The position numbers and the translations under genes were made by a program. Under the pieces are notes generated by a model. The model was not told where the DNA came from. It made no database searches and worked only from the letters and a program-made list of their open reading frames with translations. This document shows, piece by piece, positions 12,480-25,470 of a DNA stretch of 64,000 nt. This stretch comes from Taenia hydatigena (lineage: Eukaryota; Platyhelminthes; Cestoda; Cyclophyllidea; Taeniidae). The stretch's first letter is position 1. Every line of letters starts with the position of its first letter. The DNA is taken from positions 9,780,315 through 9,844,314 of the forward strand of contig JADWOT020000001.1 of assembly GCA_036345935.2 (NCBI GenBank), read 5' to 3'.

Positions 12480-14530
12480 CAGAGGAAGTCAGAAATATCT
12501 AGTTGCACAAACAAACATTCTTTCTGGCCGACTAGTTAAGTTACACGGTGTAAGCAAACAGCCTTTGCTGCATCAAATTTGTACTTCAAAATATTTAGTA
12601 TTTAGAAAATTCCTATTCTCGCACGCAATGGTTAAGTGCTAAGAGATAAAGCTACCATTATAGCCTACAAAGGCGCCTTCACAAAGATAATAGCACTAAG
12701 CTAAAAAATTACCTACGGCTTCACAATTCCAAATCACTTTTATTTTGTCCCGAATCCAACCACCGCATTCACAAAAACTGCAGGTTTCTTCAAGCATTAT
12801 TGTATAACTATTTTGAAAACTTGTAAGCACTTTATCGAATGCCGTCATGGACTGGCTAATCACAAACCTGCTAAAGCGTGTAAAGCTCTACTCCTCCTCC
12901 ATATGACATGGAGACAGGCCCACAGTACCATCTCTACCAAATTGATCGTCCAATCATTTTGCGACCTGTTGCACCAAATGCGACAACTATCAGGTAAGTT
13001 GGAAAAAGGGAGAAAGTGAAAACCATCTAAGGCCTCGAATATCTTCTGCATGCAGTCCAAGTTTGGATGGAGATCTGAGGTTTGCCACATCGAGCCTGTC
13101 ACAACTAGCGTTTGCTTTGACGTGAGAACATCGGCAACGGCATTCAGGTGTCCACAATTCCGATGTCCATAATCCGGAAAATCAAGACATAAAATGACAC
13201 AGTCGTAGTCGCTCAGCTGCATCCTTTCTCCTCCTTCTCCACCTTCGTCAGACCATTCACGCATGTCCAGTATGATGCCACCTGCTGCCATCAAGAATGG
13301 ATCCCACTGGCTTGAAAAGTTGGGAACGTCCGTAGACACATCCAAGAAGAGACGAGTATAGGAAGCAGAATGAAGCACTGGCAAATCGTATCTGTAGCGT
13401 CTCATCCGACAGGGCGACAGTCTTGTGCAACGACATGGCGTGGTGATCAAACAGTTGATCGGAGCCTGTGCATCAGCAGGAAACACTCTGGACACGAGGC
13501 CACGAAAGTAATCCTCTTCGTTATTGTAATACTGTCTTGCACAATCAAAATAATAAGTGCATTTCTCCACGTTTGCCAAGAATAGCATCCTGCAGAGGTG
13601 AACATCCAGCCATTTTATGTCCTTTACACTGTGGTGGACACTAAGAGCTTGAATCGGAAGGCCTTGATTGAATCGCTCCTCTGTTGGCTCCCCCTAAACG
13701 GAACTTTTAATGGAACATTTTAGCAACTGCTGGAGAGAAATTGAATGTGTAAGGGATTTAATAAAGTCATTTAATGAACGCAGAGTTAATCAAACCGACC
13801 TGAGACATTGCCACGCAAAATCTGATAAGGGCTCTCCAAATGCAGCTGCTTTTATGAGACAAGTGATCATCATTTAGTTCTAACCACTTTACCAATCCAG
13901 CCAATCAGCGAAGCTCAACGACCAACTACGATTCTCAGGTGCTACTCAGGTCTGCTTGGAAGGATATGTGCAAGTCCTGGCTGCACGTTCATGTAATTCG
14001 TAGTGATATTATGCTGACCTATTCATCACTAATGGAAAACCTGTCAGATTTCAGAATGTGGTTTTTGGGGTATAATGCACGAAAATGTTAAAGTGTCCTG
14101 TGGCGTGACGTGACGTGGACATGTATATATACAAACATTTAAGATTTTGGCTATAACTAATGCAAATTGCAAAGTGTGTGCTCTTGCTTTGCTTTAGAAA
14201 ATAGGTTAACATTGACGTACCTTGCTGTTACTGGCCCGATTCGATCCTAATTAGCAAAAATCTTTTAGAAATAAAGCAGCTCAATGCAGATAATGTGGAT
14301 GTGTGTTAATTTGCGTTAATATCCAACGCTGTGGAGATTTCAAGCAGCTGAACGCGTACTTGGTAGAAACATGCCATGGCAGGAACACTGTCACCACCCT
14401 CGCTTAAATCGCACTTTTGCGCAAAATTGCATCAAGCAGTCAATGGAGAGTGCTCAAAGTGACACTGGGGATGATTACCGGTTCTCTTACAACCCAGACG
14501 ATTGGAAAGCATCTTAAGAGATGGCAAAGC
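12480..14530 (-). repeat. 2-kb gene-bearing duplicated unit, copy 2
   Basis: This is the best-preserved of three copies of the duplicated unit. Similarity to copy 1 continues through coding, intronic and flanking sequence, so the duplication is genomic and not a processed insertion. The distance from copy 1 is about 12.5 kb and to copy 3 about 15 kb; sequence between copies is not visibly shared. Confidence 0.75.
12860..13904 (-). CDS. Member of a duplicated F-box/GTPase-like-domain family (intact copy)
   Basis: The main exon runs minus from an acceptor (GTTTAG) at 13,693 to a stop at 12,860, about 277 codons without interruption. The preceding exon appears to be about 13,904-13,800, ending at CAG with a GTCGGT donor, leaving a 106-base intron; copy 3 has a better GTAGGT donor at the same place. 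The C-terminal third (MQLSDYDCVILCLDF, then LTSKQTLVVTGSMWQ, then NLDCMQKIFEAL) aligns with the end of the gene at 16.5-17.4 kb, notably QTLVV against QTIVLV and HPNLDC against HSRLHC. That related gene carries an F-box-like start and resembles FBXO4, whose C-terminus is a small-GTPase-like fold. If so, the product would be a substrate adaptor of an SCF ubiquitin ligase. Function is inference; the true start is not located. Confidence 0.5.
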
Positions 14531-16500
14531 CAATGTCAGGAGGATGTTTGGGTTAATAGGATGGTAAGTGGGTGCCTTCATCTGCTGCTAATGCCAACGG
14601 TTAAAGCAGTCCAATTATTCTCGAAACAGACTGTACCATTGCTATTTGTATGTTTTTCATCGTTGGGAAGGTAGTGGTTGGCCAACGTTTAATTACTGCT
14701 TGCTTCATTGTTGTAGTCCTATGTAGTCGGTGAGGAGGCAATTGTGTGTGATGTTCTCAATAGTAGATAAAGAGTGATCCCTTCTATTCATTATTCTAAT
14801 AGACGGTTCTAATTGTTGCTGTTGTTGCGTTTAAAAGAAAGCATTTGACTCACAGTTGCCTACTATTTGTCATGTTGCTAGCGAAACCTTTTTTATTTCT
14901 CTCCCCCTATGCACTGCGTGCCAATGTGCTTATCCACACATCCGCCCATTTAACAGACCTACACGTCTTATCAATGCATATTATGCTAACTGCTAATCCA
15001 TCCATTAATTCCATTCCAGTTTTAGCGACGATTCTCGGTAACGTCTGCTCTATTTTAGTGTCGACTTTCTGGTTCTGACCACAGATTATGACACATTTCC
15101 TTTTGCTTTGGGAACCAATCAGAAAATTCCTAACTAACAAAACGTCAAATTGTGAACGAACTTGGAATAAAAGCCGAAATTACAGTAATAATGCTCGCAT
15201 GTGCCTCATCGTTGTACTCGTAACAAACGAGCATTTATTATACTGCAATATTAGCTTGCATGGCCTAAAAACGTTTTATTTTGGAGTTGTTTCTCATTGT
15301 CAATGTCTTTTGTTCAAAGCATTGCCTTCACAGGTCAACCAGAACTACCGCACACTAATTATAATGCAACATTTAGGAAAAGAATACCATCTTTTTTGAA
15401 GGAGCGTGTACCTACTACAGTGCCAATTGAACCATGCATTATTGCTAAGAACAGGCAGATAAAAATAAACAAATATCACCCAAAACGACTAGCAAGCATC
15501 AATGTGAATGGTCGCTCTAAACTTCCAATTCATTTTGAATGTAAATAACTTCAACATTAGTGGCGAATTTGTGTGCTCTGTGTCATGCATTAACACGTTT
15601 CAGCAGCAAACCAGGTTTGTAATCTAGAAAACGGTCTTATGCACCCATGCAATGAATTGACTCCTGGCGCGGTGAAATGAAGTATTAGCATATTGCAACT
15701 ACCTTTTACAAAATACTATATTCCCAAACAATGGCAGGGTGTGCGCTGCCGTCAGCTTTCCTAGCATCAAAACATTAAGGCGACTCTTAAATAGTATTAT
15801 TGTCTGCGATCGGTTCAGATGTTCAGAATATGCGATAGAATCCATACGAGTGTAAATTTTGAAGTCTTGCTCATAGTGGGCAGTCCAGAAAAGCTGTACT
15901 GAAAAACTATTTCATAACAAAGGGAACTCACCCAGCAAACTTTTACTATCAGCCGTCGCCGACCCGCTTTCAAATACTTGGATCGATTGTCTGAACATGT
16001 GAGGAGGACTGTGTCTTCATCAACATCGTCATGGTGGGTTACTTCATCTGAAATAATTTCCAGCAATTGCGGCTACTGCACCGCCTCTGACTTGTCACTG
16101 GTCGCCGTAAGCACCAGCAGCAGAACTGTCATGTTATGGCAAGGAAAGAGAAAAATTGGGAAACAAGTGAAAATGGGCCTAGCAAAACAGAAAACAGAAT
16201 AGGAAACGAGGACTGGCAAACAAAGGTGGCATGATCGTGTTTCATTTGTTTACACAGCGGACAAAATACTCCATGTAGGAAGCGCATGAGCCACAAGTTT
16301 TGTTTTGCTACCACGTTGAGTGCGATTATGAGAGCTCAGAGTAAACATCAACTGCCAGCAGCGAGTTGTCGTGTCAATCTCCAACTAGAGGGGATGGAAT
16401 GTCATACTTGATCAGGCGTTGGATTGAGATCGCGTCGCGGTGACAGCAATGGTGCAATGACCTCATGGTTTGATTGGACGATTCAGTCAATGTATGTGAG
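14531..16500. other. Intergenic stretch, no supported gene
   Basis: No recognisable coding or RNA feature. Open frames around 14,845-15,550 (up to 103 codons, overlapping on both strands) look like chance in AT-rich sequence. Confidence 0.5.
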
Positions 16501-16502
16501 GG

Positions 16503-17371
16503 GTGGGTAAGGCGGCTTACGGGGTTAGGCAAAGATTTCACAATTCAGCAATATGTAAGCCAGCTCCTGCCGCAGTGTATACGTATTCCTCACTCGTGAC
16601 AGAAGTGACTATCGACGAATTGTCGAATTGCCCTGAAGCCATCGTCCTCGACATCTGTCAATATCTCCCATTGAGGCACTTTTGCAATCTTTGTTCTGCG
16701 GTTCCCAGGTTGCAGTGGGTATTGCCCTCTCAGACGATATTTTAACAGCAGATCCGTCACTGGAATTGGCTGGATAAGCACATGTGCGAACTGCTACTAC
16801 TGTGCAAGAACCCTCCAACTACTCGTCATGACAGACGAAAGTCCCTTATTTACCGTTGGAATATCATGAAATTCTTTGCCGATACCCTCTACAAAATGAT
16901 ATCAGAAGGGATTTTTGTAAAGCAGAGATGCTTTTTTCCATTTTTGTCATGCTTGATACAGAGTCGATGGTTTTTGTGTACAATGAAAGCTGTCTCGAGA
17001 GCATCAATAGGCATGACTCCATCTCCTCAATTTTCGACTCCAACTGCTTAAGATACTTAACTGAATTCATCGAGAGAAACGACTTGAAAAACAATCGCGG
17101 CAGTTTCTTCGTTGGAAGTGCTATTGACCGCCACCGAGAAGGTGTCGATGGTTTTCTGCTAGACTGGATTAAGTTGACCGACGTCACATTGTACGTATTT
17201 CACTGCCGAAACTGGGACAATGTTCGGCGTGACTTGAGGGGCATTGAAGGGTTTATTGCCCACCCACAGACAATAGTCCTCGTCAGCGTGACCAATGGAG
17301 TGGCTGCGGAGCACAGCCGCTTGCACTGCGTGGATGAAGTGGTCCGTCAACAGAGTGTTCATTGCGACTAA
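16503..17371 (+). CDS. F-box protein with FBXO4-like C-terminal domain
   Basis: An F-box-like segment lies at about 16,610-16,718, with the hydrophobic spacing of that motif (LSNCPEAIVLDICQYLPLRH followed by FCNLCSAV). Frame is kept by removing a 30-base GTATTG...TTTTAACAG segment at 16,719-16,748, which otherwise contains a stop; the next codons give RHWNWLDKH. A further frame change, probably another short intron, falls between about 16,840 and 16,930, and I could not place it uniquely. The last part, open to 17,371, contains FVYNESCLESI, GVDGFLLDWIKLTDVTLYVF, then GIEGFIAHPQTIVLVSVTNG and a stop, in the order seen in FBXO4-type proteins (FGPGLE-like, then two beta-strand segments). F-box proteins bind Skp1 in SCF ubiquitin ligases. 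The start is not certain; 16,503 is a GTG. Confidence 0.55.
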
Positions 17372-19229
17372 TTCCACAATCTTTTTCGTCGTTTTGCCCC
17401 TGATCTACATGCAGCTCACTGACTAGTATGTAACTAGTAATGATGCCAAGGAAACCTGGCATAATAAAGAAGTAATTTGTTCTCACGAGTCTAAACTTTA
17501 TCTTCAACTCACGTGAAATTCTCTCTTTCTCAGCTCCTTAGTTTTTTGCTATATAGTTGATTCTTTTTCCGTTCCTGCTGGTGAGTTTTTTTGCCTTACG
17601 AAGACGTCCAATGTGTGCATAGAAGCCATAAGATATGGATTTGGAGTCTATATTGCCTTCAATAACACGAAGATGGGGGTCACTGAGTCACTCTTCCCTT
17701 CACTGTCTTCACTTTGTCACCCTATGCTTACAGCAAAATTGGTGTGACCTTAGATATTTTTTTCTTTTTCAAGAAACGGTTAGAATGTAGTTACTTTAAA
17801 CACGTTACCAGAAACATGTAAATTTACGCATTTGAGATGAGCTATGCCTAGGTTATTGATAACGCCGTCGGCAACATCATGAATGCACCTTGACTTTCGC
17901 AAGCAACTTCACCGCCTCTGTTTCATACTACCTTATTCAATATAGTAATGCATACGTTAAATAATGTGCAACCAAGTGCTGTGCGAAGGGGTGTGATGTG
18001 GTAGCATAGGAACCGACTGCCCGAAATAGCACAAATATGTAGAGGGGAGTGCAGAAGAATAAAGAGTTGCAAAGATGACAAGAGCAAGGTAGAGATGGGT
18101 GAAGTGCATCAAAGCGTATCACCAACCCCAAGCTTTCCACTTCTACCACCGACGTGTGTACTAACCCAGACCAATGGAGAATAACCTCGATGGGGTGCAT
18201 AAACTTAGTGGCATCTACGCGCGCCTGTCGCTGACGTTCGTTCTTTCCATGCAACTTACTAATTGACTCTCAGCTCTAATGACCACACCCAGTCTATAGC
18301 TTCTCTTTTCTGTCATACCATCCCAGCCGCTCCCCCTTAAATCACTAATATCATCAGCTCCTACAATGCTCGTTTAAGTGTTGCAGCAAGCACATTTCGT
18401 CTCTACAACTGCAAATGTACACTTTGAGATGTTCACACTGCTTGAGTCACTGACAGGACTTTGTATTTTACTGAGCACTACGATTCGGGTGGTCATATTG
18501 GCCCAACGAAGTACACCAAACGGAAGTTTTTGTGCTTACGCAAGAAGGAAGGGGATAAATCATCCACACGACTTGTGCTGACAAGTCTACCGCAAGTGCT
18601 ATAATCACTGCATCAGTGACGCGTGCGAATGCGCCTCCATCAGGAACTTTGTCCGCATTAGTGTACCATTGTCTTCTGTAAGATGCGGTCAATTGAACCT
18701 AATCGCGGTTGAAGGTTCTAACTCTCACATTTTAATTAGCCTGCTCTCTTTTCTTCGACATTTCATGATTCCATATATTCCATATGCTTAATGCCTTATC
18801 TGATTGCACCGCAGTTCATCTTCGCATTTGAGCCCCTTATCAGTGATTTTACTCGTACCTCTAGCTCGGATGTTCATCATCCCATGAGAAATGCCGTTAG
18901 CTTACAGTCATCAAGTGCACTAACCAGTGTTAAAGCAAAATAATTACACTATTTCTTTGAGGGTATTCGATTTAGCGACAAATGTTTTGCAGCATTTTGA
19001 AGGTATTCAGTAAAGGGCTCTTTTTTTGATAATAAGCACGGCTAGGCAAAAATTCGGAGGCATGTCGTATTATCGCAAGAGACCGCACCATCTAGGCATA
19101 AATCAGCCACCAAAAGTGTAACTTTTAGCTTATGCCTCCTTAAGAGCATCCATTCAATATACTCAACTTTTATCACTCCTTTTGCTTTGTAAAACACATC
19201 GTTGGCTATCTAGCATGAACAGATTCGTG

Positions 19230-19746
19230 TCAACTTGCTGTGCGATTGGTGAACTTGCTCAAATCAAGATGACCCAGTGATTGGCTCGGCATGACCGAAA
19301 GTTTGGCCGTTTGACTCTCCTGATTCACATCTTTTTGGTGAGGGTTGTTAGAGTCGAATAGATGCATTAATGGGGTGCCAACTACTATATCAGTGCTATC
19401 AGAGTCCAGAAAACTTGTGCTTATGCAAACAACTGCATAGATATGCTGCGTCGTTGATTGTTTGAACACGGCTATTTGAATACAGAGAATACGAAATTTC
19501 TTTTAATTTCCGTGATGATAAAGCTGTTACATGATATCAAAAGTTTTAATTGTAAAGCCTGGTCCACACTTGACTGTCTGGCTTAAAGTGACTTTCTCGC
19601 GATGACAAATAACTTGAAGCCAAACCTGCTTGTACTTCAGGGAAGCGTTGGGGTATAAGTGTAGCATCTGAAGACTTTCTTAAGACAAAGGACAAGGGGT
19701 GCACAACCGAAATGCAGAGCAGCTTCGGCGAAGGGTCTACTGCCAC
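19230..19746 (-). other. Two exon-like minus-strand segments, unidentified
   Basis: Segment 19,746-19,546 and segment 19,469-19,230 both read as ordinary-looking protein on the minus strand. The second begins close to a CAAATAG acceptor-like site. No domain is recognisable and no clear donor links them. They may be chance open frames or remnants of an old gene. Confidence 0.2.
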
Positions 19747-21958
19747 GACTTAGAGATCCATGTCGCTAATAAGATCTAAAATAAAGGAGTCAGTAGAACT
19801 GACAAAACCAAAAGAAAGAGTTGTGATGAGGCAACTACTACTCCGAACTCTTCCCTACTGAGCGAAATGCCGTTTGCAATATAACAAAAGAAGAAGGCGA
19901 TTTTAAATTAGTACAATTTTTATTTTTGGCTACGAACAGGTGTTATGCTTTAGAAGTGCCGTTATGCGATAGCGGCAAGGTAAGTGAGACTGGCATCATC
20001 ATGGCGAAATTCCCATGCCAAATCCCATTGCTAACTTAATTGACAATTTTATTTTGCAACGCCACTTTCCTTCGCTCGGGCCCAACTCATTCTAAATGGA
20101 TCGCTTATTTGACAAAAAGTGTGCGGACAAAACATGGTTTGTAAATTTCACTTAACGATTGATTAGGTGAGACACAACCACCCTTGCATACCCACTGGAC
20201 TGATGCATGGAATAATTATAGACACGATGAAGCCCTCTTTGGCTCATTGTAGGCACCATGGCCTTTTTCTTGATCTTTGAACGGCTGCTGATTTGAACCC
20301 CCTCTATGCACACCACAGCTGTCCGCAGACGTCTGTGTGCTTGCTGTAGCGGGCCACATCTGCTATTGTGAGTGCAGCATGCGTAACGCATGACCTGAGT
20401 AGCTGCGATCGTGCCTCGACCACCAGGTGGTGACTTATCGCCCATGTGATGGTTATACAGATCTCATACCTTCCAGGCCATTTGGTGGTCACTGGGGGGG
20501 GAGGGGATGGAGTCCGTCCAGATGAGCCATCAGATTTCATATTGCGGTTGCCGCCTAGGGTTAATCGGTGTTTTTAAATACTGAGACGGTGAGTGATCAG
20601 CGTGTAGAGGGCAGTTCATAATGTAATTTGCTTTGCCGTAAAACGAGTGGTTATTTACCGTTATATGGAAGGATCCTTTTGGCCCCGTTTATTGAGGCAT
20701 TACTTTCATCCTTACAGCAAGAACTTTACCCTTCCTTATTTCCATCTTTCGCTTCCAATCTTTTCGTTTTGGTCCTAGTTACAAATAAATATTTTGCTTT
20801 TTGATAAGCTTAAGTTGGTCTCTACCTTGGACTTTTTGATACGACCTACGTACAAGACAAGCTGAGCTTGAAGGACAATTTGTTGGAGCCAGGAAATCAG
20901 TGCATATGCTACTCACTTCCATATTAGGCTTTGACAAACAAAGACGGTCCGCCACTTACTATCTCGATCATCATTTCTCTCGAGTACCTTAATACTCCTT
21001 TGGTTGGTTTAAGCTGAAGACACCTCATTTGTCGCCTAGATGATGCGCCGAGAACCGGTGTTGTAATGAAAGCATTGCAAGCATTGTTTCTGGTCCTATC
21101 CCACCCAATGTGGGTGACGTCGAATGAGACTAAAAGTCAAGGTGCGTTCTCGTTTTCCACCATTACTTACATTCACTTTTACTATTGCAGCTTGTGGCTT
21201 GCAATGCATTTGGTTGATATCATCTCCTACCACTGGTTCGCAAATCTGACAACAAAAATGGTGGAATTAAAGGCTAGAAAATGCATAATCTGTGTAGAGA
21301 TTAGGTTGAATTTTACTGACATGGCTTGGAATCCTCGTCTCAGCCGATGTACACAGTCAGCCATCACGAAGTGGTTGGTGCTACATGGAACGCATTCACA
21401 AAGCAATCACGCCAGCCATTAACATTTACGTGCATCCAAAAGGATATTGAAATTAGACGCTGCCGTTCTCCTTCTATTCATTTTACCGAGAACTCAGTTT
21501 CATCCACCTTGATAACAAAGATGGAGGGAGATGGGAGTGGTCCGACCATTTGTTGTGTCCTTCGTTTCTCGCTAGACCGCTGGCCTCAAACGACGATCAT
21601 TGGAGTAGGTTGCCGGATGCCCAATCAACGTGGTTCTGATTAACCCTCCGGAAGGGGGTATGAATTCCTGAGTGATGGTGGTTGGTTGAGGTCATTTCTG
21701 TATTTCAGTTGCAAATCAATGTGACTTCGGATCTTATACCCCTAAAGTCGCTTAACGCTTAGGTAAATAAGGTCAATACTGAAGTTAAAATGATGTAGTT
21801 CCCAACGCTTGCGAACTCACCTGCACAATTGAGAAGGGAATCATGTTAGAAATTCTGCAGTTGAATGATAAATTAGTTAAGAGAGGAAGCGGGTGTTGAG
21901 GGCGTGCGAAATGCGTTCTATACTCTGTGAATGGGTTTGTTCTACCCTTCTAAGAAGA

Positions 21959-22192
21959 TCAGCATGAAACGATGAAGGACTGTGGCATTCGTTCTCTCGC
22001 CAAAAATTCCTCTTTTTGTCGCAATCTTTCTATGCCTCTCTTGAAACCTCGTTTAATGGGATCCACTTTGGTTGGCACCACGTCATGGATGTTTTGGATG
22101 GGAGTGAGGTCAACCGAAGCAGCATTGAGCTGCGTGTTGGCAATGAGATTAGTGTCCAAATATGAGAGAGGTGATTTAGCACATTTAGGGTG
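21959..22192 (-). other. Possible terminal exon, unidentified
   Basis: After an acceptor-like ACAATTAG the minus strand stays open for 77 codons to a TGA at 21,959. The last half is charged and helix-prone, containing KRGFKRGIERLRQKEEFLAR. That composition is more protein-like than its surroundings, but I recognise no family and see no upstream exon. Confidence 0.25.
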
Positions 22193-24924
22193 CTAATTGT
22201 AGGGTGCCGATCAAGCCATTTCGTGCACGCACAAAGGGACCTAGGGAAGTTAGCTGACATGTGGGCCTTGAAATTAACATAAAACGTGAGCTAAACTCTG
22301 CTAGGCATAACCTTAAAAGCGCTTTAATGGGTTGAGCTTGGTCATCGCTTCTGTATGTGATTCGTCGGCCTCCGTGGACTCCCACCTCCGAAACGGTGGA
22401 GGCGAGGGAGTGCATGGTGCTCTTGGAAGAAGAAGAAGAGGAGAGGACAAATGACGATGCCGAGCTGAGTGAGGTCCCATGTCTCCAATGGAAAGGCTCT
22501 ACTTCCACCTGTCTTCACCCGTGCATGATCACATTCATCTTCCCTGGACTAGTAGTTCAAAGTTGATAGCAATTCAGTAAACGTTTCAACCACTAGACCT
22601 TTGATTGGCTACATCCTGGTCATCGAAATCAAGGTCTGCGTGTGATGTTTAACTGTGACTTATACCTGCCTTAGACCTTTAAGGGTTTAATCGGAGCTGT
22701 GAAGCAGCTGCAAATGATTTGCGGCTGACTTTTGGCAGGTGATGATCGGAGGCATTACTGGCTGTTCTCAAAAGATGCAATCACTATCTAACCCCCGGCT
22801 ACAGACCGCCAATCCTGGACTTCTGGAACAGGGACCACTTCAAATCCATAGGACTATGCCTTGTGTGTACATGGGTATGTGAGTGTGATGTACTGTAGAG
22901 AAAATGGCTCACTAGGAAGTGCCTATCTGTTTGAGACAAAAGGGTTCTGGACTGGGGTTTACCTAATCAACGCAACACAAATAAAAGGTGGACAAGGGTT
23001 TCATTTTGTTGAGAAGGGTCCGGGACTTGTAAAATCCATTGCTGTGTCTACTAGACAGCCCAAGTGCCACACAAGGTGGAACGACAAAGCTAAACCATAA
23101 GAAAGAATGTACTTTTGGGTGGGTGGCAGAGGGAAGGGTGAAGAAGGGGAGGACGGGGAAGTAGTGAGTCATTGTATCGTCCACAATGTTCAGACGACAA
23201 AGTGGGCTGTAAAAGTCGAAGTTAACATCAATATTACCCCCTTTCGGAAATGAGTGATGAATTGTAACGGTTCTATCTACAAAAGGTGGGTATCTGGAGT
23301 AGTTTTCTGCAGCCAATGAATTTATTCCTTTAATAGAATGCGTTGGCGGTATCTGAGTTGGGCCGACGGCGCTAATAGTCGTTGTCACTTTTTTCGGTTC
23401 AGCTGTGAGCTAGGTGATTTTATTGTTTGTTCCCGCCTAACTATCTTATTAATGGACTTGAATTTCTGACCCTGCATTCGCGTGCATGCGATGGACGAGT
23501 AGTGGCCTGGCTATGCGAGCTTTCCATGTTACCTTCATGTTGGCTTTCAGGAGTCCACGCGGAAGCGTGTGAGGTGCATTCGTCCACTCTCAGTTGTTTC
23601 GTTTTAGTGATTAGATGAATATGGTTTTAACAAGGTGCAACCAGCTTTTGCAACAGTGGTTGTTGTTTGCCAGTTCGCTTCACCAAGGTGATCTCGAACT
23701 GCATTAGCACAGGTCTGATCGACTTTGGCAATGAGCTTTTTGTGCATGAAGATTCTGTAATGTCTTACCACTTACCATCTCATCTTTTCAATGTTCAAAA
23801 ATCATGGTTGAATGATGCAATACCTTTAATTATGAGGCCTAGTTGAGAATCACGTTTCTTCGAATCCCAACTTTGTCACTTTAGTCCTCTCAGTAGAGAG
23901 AAGGAAACCATCTCCATGAGCATCCTGGCTTCTGAAACCTCTAACTTGGCCAAAAGTTTACGCACTTTAACCGCCTAGCCCATTCGTCCTACGTGTATGA
24001 CATGCCCGTTTTATATTGAGTAGACATTGACCCTGTCACAAGTGTAGAACTGTGTTGGAGAATGCGCTATTATTTGACTCATTAAGTATGCGGTAATTCA
24101 ACGCACTTCTATGTCGATCAACTCTCTCTGCCATACTGGTGCAGAGCGATAGTTTAATTTACGAACATAGTCCAGACATAGATTAATAAACTGTTGTGGC
24201 TGCAGACACACTGCAATGGCTCGGGATGATAAATGAGTTAGAGCACACTGCAGCTACGTGGTGGCATCGGCTCTGCGTTAATGCCCATGCTATTTCAATG
24301 CTCGGCGAAGGCGGATCGATGATGGAGTGGAGGACAGGAACTCGTATCGTAGTTGTTTGAGGTGCGAATAGGGTCAGATAGATGATTAGGGCGTCTGCGT
24401 GTGAGTGTCTCAATTATCCGGGTGATGATTGGTTAGGAGTCTGTGTCATCGTGATGTCTCTCGGTTGAGAAGTGGAAGATGAAAGTGATTCGTGTAGGGC
24501 AAGGTGATGCAGTGTAGTGTGGTGGTCATAATTATGGGAGTAGTGGGTAATAAGACAACTTGAACGATGGAGACGCAGCATTTAAGAATTGGAAAGGGTA
24601 ATTAGGCGTGTTGTATCGGAAGGGCATAAGCTGATGTATTCTGATGTAGACATACTGGCAAGGAGTAATGAATGATGGATGAAACGGAAAGAGTTGGTGC
24701 CCCTAAAATGGCCACAGTAGATGTCTGTTTAGAAGTAAGTCACCGATGAAGGACAAAAGAAGAGTGAATTTGAGAGGGATGTAGTTAAAAGAGCTGTGCA
24801 GTTTAATCCACTTAATAAGTATACTTTTCTTTCAAATAAATCGCCTGCGAAACGGGATTAGCGAGAGAAGCATTCCTGTTAAAAACAGTGCTATTTTGAT
24901 TAATGTGCTCTAGTGTTTGGCTGC

Positions 24925-25470
24925 TTAGGCGGACTTTGAGGTTCTCTTCTCCTGATTGAGCATTGCTTGTCCAATTATATTATCGAGTGTTCTAATCGCT
25001 TCTATTAGTGCAACCTTGTCTGAAGTTGTGCTGCTGCGGTCCCTATTCACCTCCTCGAGACATGGGTGTGTCATTGCAGTGGAATCAAGAAAATGGCATT
25101 GGAGTGACTGAACAAGAGCACACTTAGGCAGGGATTTCAAATTTCCTTACTTAAACGAAGTCAAGGCAAACGATTCTCTGTTTGGCTCCCTAGTAATGAA
25201 AGCCAAATAAAAAAGGAGGATGAGGATGCGGTGGTGGTGAATAGATTACAGGACTCGGAAGTGGTGGAGATGTTCGCGAAACGTGTCCTTCTAGTTCGCC
25301 ACTTTCTGCATCACTCCTCTTCCAACTTTATTGGAACTGCCGTAGTTCGTGACGAGAGGCTCGTACACCCTGCTCCCATCTGCAGCAATCAAGAGTGTCA
25401 GGCAGTCGAACCTCTTGAGCACCTTTAATTCCTGTAGTTCTTTCAGGAAATTTGAAATCGTGGTTTTGCA
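24925..25470 (-). other. Possible gene relic, unidentified
   Basis: Two neighbouring minus-strand stretches read like protein. One, at about 25,470-25,290, contains FDCLTLLIAADGSRVYEPLV and then stops. The other, 25,140-24,925, contains SDKVALIEAIRTLDNIIGQA and ends in a stop. An intron could lie between them (acceptor-like AAG near 25,150) but no good donor is visible. No family identified. Confidence 0.25.
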
